In this document: piece by piece, positions 24,141 to 31,654 of the stretch
Layout: every line of letters begins with the position of its first letter
Numbering within the stretch: position 1 is the stretch's first letter
Assembly (NCBI RefSeq): GCF_020099275.1
Contig: NZ_CP083646.1
Coordinates: 1,302,001-1,366,000 of the forward strand
Length of the DNA stretch: 64,000 nt
Direction: 5' to 3'
DNA from: Corynebacterium falsenii
Lineage (GTDB): Bacteria > Actinomycetota > Actinomycetes > Mycobacteriales > Mycobacteriaceae
Position numbers and translations under genes: made by a program
The notes under the pieces: model-generated
Seen by the model: the letters and a program-made list of their open reading frames with translations, nothing else
Told to the model about the DNA's origin: nothing
The model's database searches: none

Positions 24141-24956
24141 GTGAGCGAACGAATGGCGTGCCGTCTGGCCGGGCTGAGCAGGTCCGCATACCGTCGCCCG
24201 CTCCAGGGCGAGACGACAGCCGACCCGGACCTGGCGTTGCGGGACTGGCTGCGGGCGTATGCGAAGAAGCACCCGCGGTGGGGATACCGCAGGGCCTACC
24301 ACGATGCCCGCGGCGAGGGGTGGGTCGTGAACCACAAGAAGATCCAACGGCTCTGGCGCGAGGAAGGGCTGCGCGTCCCGCAGCGGCGTCGCCGCAAACG
24401 CGTTGGGTCTTCGACCGTCGACGCCCCGGCAGCGGTCGCACCGAACCTCGTGTGGGCGGTGGACTTCCAGTTCGACGCGGACGAGCAGGGCCGTCCGATC
24501 AAGATCTGCTCCATCGTCGACGAGCACACCCGCGAATGCATCGGCGGGCTCGTCGAACGGTCGATCACCGCCGACCGGCTCACCGCCCACCTCGAGGACC
24601 TCGTCGCCGTCCGCGGCGCCCCCGCGGTGCTCCGATCCGACAACGGCCCCGAGTTCATCAGCGACGCGATGGCCCACTGGGCCGGCACCCGCACCGGCCT
24701 GTTCTACATCCCACCCGGCTCGCCCTGGCACAACGGGTACGTCGAGTCGTTCAACAGCAGGCTCCGCGACGAGTGCCTGAACATCAACAGCTTCTACTCG
24801 CTGCTCCACGCCCAGGTCGCGATCGGCGACTGGAAGACCGAATACAACCACGACCGCCGGCATTCATCGCTCGGCTACCTCGCACCCGTCGACTACGCTC
24901 GGCAATGCACCCATCAATCGGAAACCGACGACTCGCACAGCGACCGGACCGAATGA
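24141..24956 (+). CDS. IS3-family transposase OrfB (copy 2)
   Basis: The integrase core with DDE residues in AVDFQFDAD, RSDNGPEF and NGYVESFNSRLRDE. The first in-frame GTG is at 24141, but the frame is open back to the slippery site, so the natural product is the OrfAB fusion of about 383 residues (23806-24956). It could also mobilise the composite transposon by acting on the outermost ends. Confidence 0.92.
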   Translation: MSERMACRLAGLSRSAYRRPLQGETTADPDLALRDWLRAYAKKHPRWGYRRAYHDARGEGWVVNHKKIQRLWREEGLRVPQRRRRKRVGSSTVDAPAAVAPNLVWAVDFQFDADEQGRPIKICSIVDEHTRECIGGLVERSITADRLTAHLEDLVAVRGAPAVLRSDNGPEFISDAMAHWAGTRTGLFYIPPGSPWHNGYVESFNSRLRDECLNINSFYSLLHAQVAIGDWKTEYNHDRRHSSLGYLAPVDYARQCTHQSETDDSHSDRTE

Positions 24957-24975
24957 AGGGGGCGGCCCAGCCCGA

Positions 24976-26223
24976 CTAGTCGTGATCTGACGGATGGATC
25001 ATCTGTAAGTTGGAGATGCCGCCCTGATTGATGCAGTCCTCCGCGAGATCGTGCACGCGCCAGTAGAAGTCGAGGTCAGACTCTGCTGCGTTCACTGTGG
25101 CTTCAACTGGCGTGTACCTACTGAGCGGGACAGATGAACCATCAAAGTGAAATCCGAAATTGTCGACCGTTGAGATCATCAGCTGTTGTTCGCCAGTCCA
25201 ATCGATTCCAACCCGGATGTCGTACTCCTCACCTCCAGTCGCCTCTGCGGTCCTGCGAACGAGTGCCATGAAATCGGCCACAGCGCACTCAATCGCTGCG
25301 GATTGAACGTGCCAGCCGTCGAAGTAACCGTCGCTACTCATGCGGTGTCCACCGACGGCAGATGCGAGGGTCACTGATCCGTCATGATGGATGCTCATCC
25401 AAGATTCCTTCCACGACGAGCCCTCGCTAGTAGCGGTATTGACGGCCTGCCATCTGCGCAGGCCTGGGCGTGGGTTGAAGCGGTCAACACTCTCCAGCGG
25501 ATGAATGCCGCCGCGACCGGCATAGTGGAGTGCAAGGCTCTCGGTCTTCGTAAGAATTTCGCGAGCTTCGTCGCGTTTGAGGCGACCCCCGACGCGCGGG
25601 AGGCGCGGGTGGGCAACAGCGATCAGCCAAGCGCGCGTCCCTGCGTCTCGTCCACCTGCTGCTTCCACATATAGCTTGTCGAGGGCCTCGGTGGCGTGGC
25701 GACGCTCGTCGAAGCGGGCACGGTACATCGCTTCGATCTGGCGTTCTTTCATCCACACCGTGTCGGCGTCGTTCCGGACTGGCGCGCCGAAGTAGTCACC
25801 CTTGTAGATGAGGTGTGGCCCATCGACGCTCGCGGGCACCTCTACTACGACGGCATGCTTGTCGTCAGGCGAACACAGCCGGACCACGTTCAAGCCGAAG
25901 ACAGGTGGGGTAATCGCTGTGATCGCAGCGCTACGAAGCGTGCGCTCGTATCCTTCGTCGAAGTTTCCAACGTCGACGCGCGCCGTCGCGGCCTTCTGGG
26001 ACTCAGTTACTCCGAAGACGATGACTCCGCCCCCACTGTTCGCCATGGCGGCGACATCTTTCGGAAAATCCGTTTGAGGTAGCCCCTTCTGCGGAGGGAG
26101 TTCCGACTTCCAGTCCAGGTCGTCCGACTCGGTTGCACCCAGTGTGACTGCCGCGCTGAGCAGCTCGTCCGTGACTGGACTGGGTCCGACGCCGAGGACG
26201 CGATGGAGGGCAGTGAAGCTCAT
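24976..26223 (-). CDS. AlbA_2/Schlafen-type putative DNA- or nucleotide-binding protein
   Basis: 415 residues. The N-terminal half has the AlbA_2 (Schlafen core-like) pattern: acidic-aromatic ESDDLDWKSELP, then FPKDVAAMANSGGGVIVFGV, the glycine-rich turn shared by the family, and IYKGDYFGAPVRNDADTVWM closing the domain. The C-terminal 200 residues (GGIHPLESVDRFNPRPGLRRW onwards) are not recognisable. AlbA_2 proteins occur in regulators and in anti-phage islands; a defence role next to the IetAS-like pair is inference. Its stop lies 7 bp from the composite transposon end, but the coding region is untouched. Confidence 0.75.
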   Translation of the reverse strand: MSFTALHRVLGVGPSPVTDELLSAAVTLGATESDDLDWKSELPPQKGLPQTDFPKDVAAMANSGGGVIVFGVTESQKAATARVDVGNFDEGYERTLRSAAITAITPPVFGLNVVRLCSPDDKHAVVVEVPASVDGPHLIYKGDYFGAPVRNDADTVWMKERQIEAMYRARFDERRHATEALDKLYVEAAGGRDAGTRAWLIAVAHPRLPRVGGRLKRDEAREILTKTESLALHYAGRGGIHPLESVDRFNPRPGLRRWQAVNTATSEGSSWKESWMSIHHDGSVTLASAVGGHRMSSDGYFDGWHVQSAAIECAVADFMALVRRTAEATGGEEYDIRVGIDWTGEQQLMISTVDNFGFHFDGSSVPLSRYTPVEATVNAAESDLDFYWRVHDLAEDCINQGGISNLQMIHPSDHD

Positions 26224-26324
26224 AGGCCAAGCGTAGATCTGACCACCGACACGGCGCTGGGCCCGAGGCCATATGAGGCTCCCAAAGCGCGCTCAGGCTC
26301 ACTTCGCTGGGCAAAGATCTTGCC

Positions 26325-26630
26325 CTACAAGCGGACGAGTGGGCCGACAGGGCGCCGGAGTGCTCGACGCTCACGGGACTCCGCGGCGCGGACGCGGAGC
26401 AGCGCCACGAGGCTGACCGGTCCCATAGCGATGAATTTGAATGAGTCCCAAATCAAGATGACAGTGACGGCGAAGAGCCATCTGGGCGCTCCGCCGTGTA
26501 TAAGTGCCATGAGGAGCGATGCGGCGTAGAGGTATGGGATCGCGAGGAGCATGGCTGGGATGCCCCACTTGAGGCCGCGGCGCGAGCGGAGCGCATCGAG
26601 CGCGATGTTGGTCGGCATGTACCGACGCAT
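26325..26630 (-). CDS. Small conserved membrane protein
   Basis: About 101 residues from MRRYMPTNIALDALRSRRGL, with two or three hydrophobic segments (WGIPAMLLAIPYLYAASLLMALI, WLFAVTVILIWDSFKFIAMG, VSLVALLRVRA). The MRRYMPTN start and WGIPAMLL block recur in short actinobacterial membrane proteins that databases often label sulfate permease without evidence. The frame extends upstream, and a longer protein from about 26792 is possible. Function unknown. Confidence 0.6.
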   Translation of the reverse strand: MRRYMPTNIALDALRSRRGLKWGIPAMLLAIPYLYAASLLMALIHGGAPRWLFAVTVILIWDSFKFIAMGPVSLVALLRVRAAESRERRALRRPVGPLVRL

Positions 26631-27048
26631 GATGGTTCTCACGCGGACGCTAACAGTCCAGATCAGTCGAAGCACGGCGACAGTCCTCTCCGAGTCTGCG
26701 GCGACAAGGATAAAGAGGATCGGCCAGCCGAGAGGCTCGCCGTCCCACCGCATCCAGCGGCGGGGCAAGCTGATGAAGATCGCCGGTACCATTCTACCGC
26801 GAGCACCGAGTGTCGGGAAGACCTGGCATGGCAACGGCAGCGCGGGAGCCACCGCAGTTGTCGGACCGGGATGCCTCCTGGTTCCAGACACGGGGGCGGA
26901 CCGAAGAGGTCGCGCAGTGGTACGAGCAACGCGCCCAGGTTGTGCCCACGCTATAAAGAGAGCTTCCAAGCCTCCCGCTCGAAGAGGATGACCCGCCCGA
27001 TGATTGAGGCGCGGTCCTATACCCTTCCATTTTGACAGGGCCAGCGTC
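26631..27048. other. About 420 bp with no confident gene
   Basis: The frame of the small membrane protein stays open over much of this stretch on the minus strand, so it may hold an N-terminal extension. Otherwise I see no RNA gene, repeat or terminator. Confidence 0.4.
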
Positions 27049-27507
27049 CTACCTGGGGCGCCCGTGCGAGTCGCGCATGGCGACGCCGCAGGCCGTCAGG
27101 TGGTTTCGCACGGTGCCGCCGTTGAACCCGAGACGCCCTCCGATTTGCTCCAGCGACTCACCGGACTCATAGCGGCGTGCCATCTCCGTGATCTCGTCGG
27201 GCGTCGGAGAGGCATTGCGGATTCGTACGCCTCGCAGACGGAGTAGGTCGGCGAGCCGGACTCGGCTGACGCCAAGTTCCGGTGCGAGGTCCCTGAGCTT
27301 GGCCCCCTCGGCGTACCGAACCTCAGCCGCTGCAAGTAGTCGCTCACTCGGCTGAATAACTTGGTGCGTCTCACGGAACGAGCGCGCCTCGCCCCCGATC
27401 GGACGTCGCCGGACCGATCGAACGACCATCAGTGCACGTCGGAGCCGCGGGGCAAGTTTCGAAAACAGTCCCCGTAGGTCCACAAACACTTTCCGGGGGA
27501 CAAGCAC
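27049..27507 (-). CDS. Protein with two tandem resolvase-type HTH repeats
   Basis: 152 residues. Two similar helix-turn-helix units: RYAEGAKLRDLAPELGVSRV at about 64-97 ending RGVRIR, and RYESGESLEQIGGRLGFNGG at about 110-145 ending CGVAMR. Such units occur at the C-terminus of serine recombinases and in small phage or island proteins. The N-terminal 60 residues are basic and not recognisable, and no clear ribosome site precedes the GTG, so this may be a remnant of a recombinase. It ends 5' of the CAU tRNA. Confidence 0.55.
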   Translation of the reverse strand: MLVPRKVFVDLRGLFSKLAPRLRRALMVVRSVRRRPIGGEARSFRETHQVIQPSERLLAAAEVRYAEGAKLRDLAPELGVSRVRLADLLRLRGVRIRNASPTPDEITEMARRYESGESLEQIGGRLGFNGGTVRNHLTACGVAMRDSHGRPR

Positions 27508-27565
27508 TTTTTGAGGGGGTCAACGCTTATCAGCAACCCTCGCTGTGGTTCAATCTTCTTCTGAA

Positions 27566-27642
27566 GGGGCTATAGCTCAGTCGGTTAGAGCCGCGGACTC
27601 ATAATCCGCTGGTCGCGGGTTCGAGCCCCGCTGGCCCCACCA
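27566..27642 (+). tRNA. tRNA with CAU anticodon (Met elongator or Ile2)
   Basis: Full cloverleaf of 77 nt: acceptor GGGGCTA/TGGCCCC, D arm GCTC...GAGC, anticodon stem GCGGA/TCCGC with loop CTCATAA (anticodon CAT), T arm GCGGG-TTCGAGC-CCCGC, discriminator A and encoded CCA. CAU may be elongator methionine or lysidine-modified isoleucine; the sequence alone does not settle it. Its 3' end faces a tyrosine integrase fragment 25 bp away, the usual layout of an island attachment site. Confidence 0.93.
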
Positions 27643-27666
27643 ACAACAACCATATAAAACACCCGC

Positions 27667-27948
27667 TCAGGCCACGTTTTCCCCACCGGATTGCGTGGCC
27701 TTTTCTGCATTTGACGTAAATTTGACGTAGCTGGAAATCTGCCCATCCATCACCTCCGCCACCTCATCAAGATCACCGTCGAAAAGGTCCGCGTACACAT
27801 CCAGTGTCATAGCCGCTGAAGCGTGCCCTAACTGACGCTGAACAACTTTGACATTCGCGCTCGCGCTCACCAGCAGCCCCGCCGCGACATGCCTCAAACC
27901 GTGCGGGGTTACGCGCGGGAGATCGTAGTCATCCATCGCCCGCTGCAA
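27667..27948 (-). pseudogene. Tyrosine recombinase/integrase, C-terminal fragment
   Basis: About 93-100 residues with the last catalytic motifs of phage-type integrases: HGLRH (His and second Arg), QLGHASAAMTL (third His) and the nucleophile tyrosine in DVYADLF. Upstream the frame is open for only about 8 more codons and then hits TAG, so the N-terminal DNA-binding part and the first catalytic Arg are gone. It points away from and abuts the 3' end of the CAU tRNA, so it marks the integration point of an island now unable to excise by its own integrase. Confidence 0.85.
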
Positions 27949-28232
27949 CCCGGCGTAGTACCAGTGGTGGAGCTATCGACACTGTGCAGAGCTCCAGGTT
28001 CTTTGTGGTTCGAATCTCCACGGTTCTCCCGGCTGTCACTGCGACGTAGGATTCGGTGATTCAGCCACGATCTGGATTAGCATGTTGATTCTCAGCGCGG
28101 CGGCTTCGTGGAACAGCAGAACACTGGTTCCCAGTAACCACGCAGGCTCCCAGATCTCGACATGCGGGACTGCTGAAGGTTTGGTTGACACCAGGGTTGC
28201 TTCACAGGTGTGGAGCACGAAAGGATGTTGAC

Positions 28233-28544
28233 ATGCCAAAGATCTACAACGAGCAGTTCAAGGCTGACGCGGTCGCGCTGGTTGAATCAGGGATGAGCCG
28301 CCGACAAGTGTGTGCCGATCTGGGTGTCTCACGGTCCTCGTTACAGAAATGGGTCACTGACGCCCGCCTACAGGCTCACGGGATGAGCCCGTCAAGTGAT
28401 CCGGAGGTCGCCAAGGAGATGAGCGCTGCTTTGAAGCGGATTCGTGAGCTAGAGATGGAAAGCGAAGTCCTGCGCGCCGCAGCAGCCTACTTGAGCCAGG
28501 AGGCAATTCGCCCAAAAGGATCTTCCCGACCGTGGAAGCGCTGA
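28233..28544 (+). CDS. IS3-family transposase OrfA
   Basis: 103 residues from MPKIYNEQFKADAV; HTH (SRRQVCADLGVSRSSLQKWV) and leucine-rich coiled coil (ALKRIRELEMESEVLRAAAA). The slippery heptamer CCCAAAA (C CCA AAA in this frame) at 28511-28517 would shift translation by -1 into OrfB. OrfA overlaps OrfB's possible GTG start by 13 bp. Confidence 0.9.
   Translation: MPKIYNEQFKADAVALVESGMSRRQVCADLGVSRSSLQKWVTDARLQAHGMSPSSDPEVAKEMSAALKRIRELEMESEVLRAAAAYLSQEAIRPKGSSRPWKR
28511..28517 (+). promoter_or_regulatory. -1 frameshift slippery heptamer CCCAAAA
   Basis: C CCA AAA fits X XXY YYZ in the OrfA frame; the shifted frame reads CCC AAA AGG ATC TTC and continues into OrfB. Confidence 0.7.
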
Positions 28545-29392
28545 TCGCTCAGGGCAAGGCAACCCTGACGATCGCGGCTCGGGTATTGAAGTTTTCTCGC
28601 CAAGCTTTCTACAAATGGCTGGCCAGCCCTGTTTCAGGAAGGCAAGCCCAAGACGAGGAAATCATTGCCAAGATTCGCCAGATCCACGCTGATGATCCAG
28701 AGTTTGGCTACCGGTTCATTGCTGATGAGCTTCACGGGCAAGGCGTGAAGATTTCCGAGCGGCGCGTATGGCGCTTGTGCTCGAAGATCCAGGCGTTTTC
28801 TGTCATTGCTCGGCGAAAGCCGCGTGGGAGGAAGTCGGGTGCTCCGGTTCATGATGATTTGCTCCAACGCCGCTTCCACGCCGATACGCCAAACACGGCC
28901 TGGGTCACGGATATCACTGAGCACTGGACGAGGGAGGGGAAACTGTATCTATGCGTGATCAAGGACCTGTGTTCACGCACAATCGTTGGCTATGCGACTA
29001 GCGCGCGGATGAAATCACACCTCGCGGTGGCGGCACTCGAGGACGCAATGAGGAAGCGCGGTGAGCCCAAGGGCGTGATTGTTCACTCGGATCGAGGCTC
29101 GCAATTCCGATCCAGGAAATTCCGTGCCGCGTTGAAAGCCTTCGGTGCGAAGGGATCGATGGGCAGAGTCGGAGCGTGTGGGGATAACGCCGCAATGGAA
29201 TCTTTCTTCGCCCTCGTGCAAAAGAATGTCCTTGACCGCAAATCCTGGGCGAGCCGGCGTGAGCTGTCAGCAGCGATCACCCACTGGATCGAACGGACTT
29301 ATCACAGGAAAAGACGCCAGCGAGCGCTGGGGAAGTTGACACCCATCGAATACGAAACAATCATGAAACCAGCCGTATCAATCGCGGCCTAA
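28532..29392 (+). CDS. IS3-family transposase OrfB
   Basis: 286 residues from an in-frame GTG, probably made as an OrfAB fusion. HTH-21 region (EEIIAKIRQIHADDPEFGYR), then rve core with DDE residues in WVTDITEHWTREGKLYLCVI, VIVHSDRGSQFRS and the glutamate in NAAMESFFALVQKNVLD; ends with RRQRALGKLTPIEYE. Full length, probably active. Confidence 0.93.
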   Translation: MEALIAQGKATLTIAARVLKFSRQAFYKWLASPVSGRQAQDEEIIAKIRQIHADDPEFGYRFIADELHGQGVKISERRVWRLCSKIQAFSVIARRKPRGRKSGAPVHDDLLQRRFHADTPNTAWVTDITEHWTREGKLYLCVIKDLCSRTIVGYATSARMKSHLAVAALEDAMRKRGEPKGVIVHSDRGSQFRSRKFRAALKAFGAKGSMGRVGACGDNAAMESFFALVQKNVLDRKSWASRRELSAAITHWIERTYHRKRRQRALGKLTPIEYETIMKPAVSIAA

Positions 29393-29433
29393 AAACCAGA
29401 AGGAAAACTGTCAACCAAACCTTCAGCAGTCCC

Positions 29434-30241
29434 TTTAGGTGACAGCTGAGGTGCTAGGCCTTAAGGCTAGCTCCATGTTTAACAATCGCGTCACATTCGG
29501 TGGGAACAACAAGGTCCCAGGCAAGTCTGCTGACAGTAATGGTAGGGCGATTGGATTGAGGCGGAGTTTGCGATCAGAAGCTGTCATCATGGCTCGCCAA
29601 TGGCCGCGGACGAGATGGTTCTTCGACGGGTAACACAGCGTAGATCCATTGCTGTGTGGCCGGTTAGCGTCCCAAGCGTGGACTTGATTTGTCAGAGGTT
29701 TCTCTTGAAACTGTCGGGGTGGCCACTGTCCTACGGTCGATGGCTTGTTTCTAACCGGAAGTCTCACTGCTTTCGGCGGAGCGGTTGGCCGTGTATGAGG
29801 CACGTTAGCCTTGCCTGGCTCGTTGAGCAGCGCGGTTTTCGTCAACATTGCAGGTTAAGAAATCGCGTTGTCGTCAGTGGTCACTCGCCGTTTGTGAATT
29901 GCGCTCGCATCTTAGTTGTTTTACCAAGCTCATAGTTAGACAAATCGATGGTGCTCGTGCAGCGGATGAATACTCTGGTTGTCGGCGAAACTTAGAAATG
30001 GGTTAAACCGGTTCCAGATGTTACGTGAAAACTGTGCTGAACTGGGATATTTCTCACCAAGCTCGGGCGAGGCAGATTTTTCGAGCGTCGTAACAGTCAA
30101 TGAAAGCACCTTTGACCCCGCCGTTGAACCGTCCTACTCCACTCCTGCGATTCCAGACAGTTCACGCTGCTGCAGTCACTCCCAACCCGGCAACCCGAGA
30201 AAAATCAGCCGCCCCGGCAACCCAAGCCCCCATGCCTCCAG
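29434..30241. other. About 800 bp of lower-GC DNA with no recognised gene
   Basis: Short frames exist on both strands, but none has a ribosome site or recognisable motif, and base composition is visibly less GC-rich than the core genes to the right. A near-perfect inverted repeat GCTAGGCCTTAAGGCTAGC is at 29453-29471. Probably degenerate island sequence between the IS element and the conserved chromosome. Confidence 0.5.
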
Positions 30242-31117
30242 CTATCCCAGAGCCGCCCACAGATCCGCGTTGAACTCGCTCCACAGCGGCTTTGCCCACT
30301 CCCCGAAATCGCGATCCGTCAGCACCACCGCCGCTAGGCCCTGCTCCCGCGCCGCCCACACAAACGTGCCCGACTGCCCGAAATGTCCGGCTACATCCTT
30401 TGGCATCGACGCCACCAGCCAGTGACCACCCCCAGCACCCTCGTGGCTATCGCCATTCCCGCCCTTGGAGCCTCGCACCTCAAACCCTAGCCCCCACGGG
30501 CACGGCTTCTGCATGCCATATCCCGGCACGATGCCGTTGAGGTCCGGATACTGCACCGTCAGCATCTCTGCCACCGTGGATTCGTCCAACAGCCGCGGAT
30601 GCAGCACCTCCCCGGCAAACGCCACCAGGTCCTCTACACTGCCGGTAAACCCGTGCCCAGCACTGCCGCTGAAGTCCACGGACATGCCCAGGGTGTCGTT
30701 CAGCCCCATCTGGCAGTACTCCTCGAAAGACATGCCCGTGGCACGTTCCACATGCTCCGCCAGCATCTCGTAGCCCGCGGACGAGTAGATGCGCCGAGTC
30801 TCCGGTGCCTTCTGCTGCGTGCGCTCCCCAAAGGCCACTCCACCGGCGTGTGCGAGCAATTGCCGCATGGTCGGCACCTGCTGGAAGTCCTCCAGCCCGG
30901 AAACATCCACGGGCTCGTCCAGCTCAATTGCGCCCTCTTCCACCGCGAGCATGACCGCATACGCGGTGAGCAGTTTGCTCACGCTCGCTAGAGCGAAAGG
31001 TTTTTCTGTGGGGCCGTGGATCGTTGTGGCGTCGGCGTGAAGAACACCAACGGCGGCAGAGCCGACCGGCCATTCATCGACGCGTGCGATGAGGTCATCG
31101 AGTTCCGTGGTTGCCAT
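30242..31117 (-). CDS. Serine hydrolase of the beta-lactamase/class C esterase family
   Basis: 291 residues, no signal peptide, so cytoplasmic. SxxK nucleophile motif SVSK at 45-48; second motif tyrosine in IYSSAGYEML; a candidate third motif near GHFGQSGTFVW (HxG type). Family members act as esterases, peptidases or penicillin-binding-like hydrolases; substrate unknown. It lies 11 bp after the acyl carrier protein gene on the same strand and may be co-transcribed with it. Confidence 0.82.
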   Translation of the reverse strand: MATTELDDLIARVDEWPVGSAAVGVLHADATTIHGPTEKPFALASVSKLLTAYAVMLAVEEGAIELDEPVDVSGLEDFQQVPTMRQLLAHAGGVAFGERTQQKAPETRRIYSSAGYEMLAEHVERATGMSFEEYCQMGLNDTLGMSVDFSGSAGHGFTGSVEDLVAFAGEVLHPRLLDESTVAEMLTVQYPDLNGIVPGYGMQKPCPWGLGFEVRGSKGGNGDSHEGAGGGHWLVASMPKDVAGHFGQSGTFVWAAREQGLAAVVLTDRDFGEWAKPLWSEFNADLWAALG

Positions 31118-31128
31118 CGGTTCCGCCG

Positions 31129-31536
31129 TTACTTTGCATCGAGCTTGCGCTGCACGAGGTTGACGAGGTCGCGCACGGTGGTGGAGTCGTTGACGTCATC
31201 GTCGCTGAGCTCCACGCCGAAGCGCTCCTCCAGCCGCACGCTCAGGTCCACGAGCGAGAGCGAATCCACTCCAATGTCATCGCCGAGCGCCTTGTCGTCG
31301 ACGATTTCCTCCTTCTCGATGCCCGTGGCAGCCTCGATCTCCTGGAGGACGTTGCCATGGACGTCGTCGCTGGCGGGCTGGATAGACCCGTTGCCGTCCT
31401 GACCAGCTCCCGATCCCGATCCGCCCGCGCGGTCGCCGTGGTGGCTATGGCCGGACAATGCGGCCGCCAGCTTGTGCTTCAAATCCTCGGTCCCGGCCTG
31501 GTCGTGAGTGGTCTCATTGCCTTTGTCGCGTGCCAT
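31129..31536 (-). CDS. acpM: Acyl carrier protein
   Basis: 135 residues. The last 75 form a typical ACP: GIEKEEIVDDKALGDDIGVDSLSLVDL with the phosphopantetheine serine at about 92 in GVDSLSL, then LEERFGVELSDDDV. The first 55 residues are a hydrophilic His/Gly-rich extension (GHSHHGDRAGGSGSGAGQDG) longer than in ordinary ACPs, reminiscent of extended mycobacterial AcpM, though those extensions are C-terminal. The protein would carry acyl chains on a 4'-phosphopantetheine arm. The gene symbol is by analogy. Confidence 0.85.
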   Translation of the reverse strand: MARDKGNETTHDQAGTEDLKHKLAAALSGHSHHGDRAGGSGSGAGQDGNGSIQPASDDVHGNVLQEIEAATGIEKEEIVDDKALGDDIGVDSLSLVDLSVRLEERFGVELSDDDVNDSTTVRDLVNLVQRKLDAK

Positions 31537-31654
31537 GGAGGTCCCTTCGTTGTGGTGCGCCCCGTGCTCGTTGTTACCGGTTCCTGGAGGGGGTGTGGCC
31601 GGGGTTTATGCTTTAGCTCAAAGTGTAACAATCTGCGCCCGATCGGATTACTTC

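Larger units (their letters stand above)
4411..24969 (+). mobile_element. Composite transposon: copper-resistance cargo between two direct IS3-family copies
   Basis: Two almost identical IS3-family elements in the same orientation bound a 15.5-kb cargo of copper genes. The outer left end starts TGGGCTGACCCC at 4411 and the outer right end closes ...GGCGGCCCA at 24969. The four bases outside each outer end are the same, GCCC at 4407-4410 and GCCC at 24970-24973, as expected if the whole unit moved as one. The inner ends share no such repeat (GTCC after copy 1, GGGG before copy 2). Removing the unit would bring the ietS-like gene and the AlbA_2 gene next to each other in convergent orientation. 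A 4-bp match can arise by chance, so moderately sure. Confidence 0.7.
23723..24969 (+). mobile_element. IS3-family element, copy 2, intact
   Basis: A 1247-bp element with ends TGGGCTGACCCC and ...GGGGGCGGCCCA, orfA and orfB in consecutive frames with a GGGAAAC shift site. No duplication of the immediate flanks (GGGG left, GCCC right), as expected if it arrived as the right arm of the composite transposon. Confidence 0.9.
28166..29433 (+). mobile_element. IS3-family element with perfect 25-bp inverted repeats
   Basis: Both ends carry the same 25 bp in inverted order, beginning GGGACTGCTGAAGGTTTGGT (28166-28190 and the complement at 29409-29433). Inside are orfA and orfB in overlapping frames. 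Different from the element bounding the copper island. No flanking target duplication is visible (ATGC left, TTTA right). Confidence 0.9.

Noticed and set aside
28000..28030. T-loop-like GGTTCGAATC suggesting a tRNA remnant or att site near the integrase break
   Set aside because: No matching acceptor stem or anticodon arm upstream; stem pairing is poor and it does not match the nearby tRNA 3' end.
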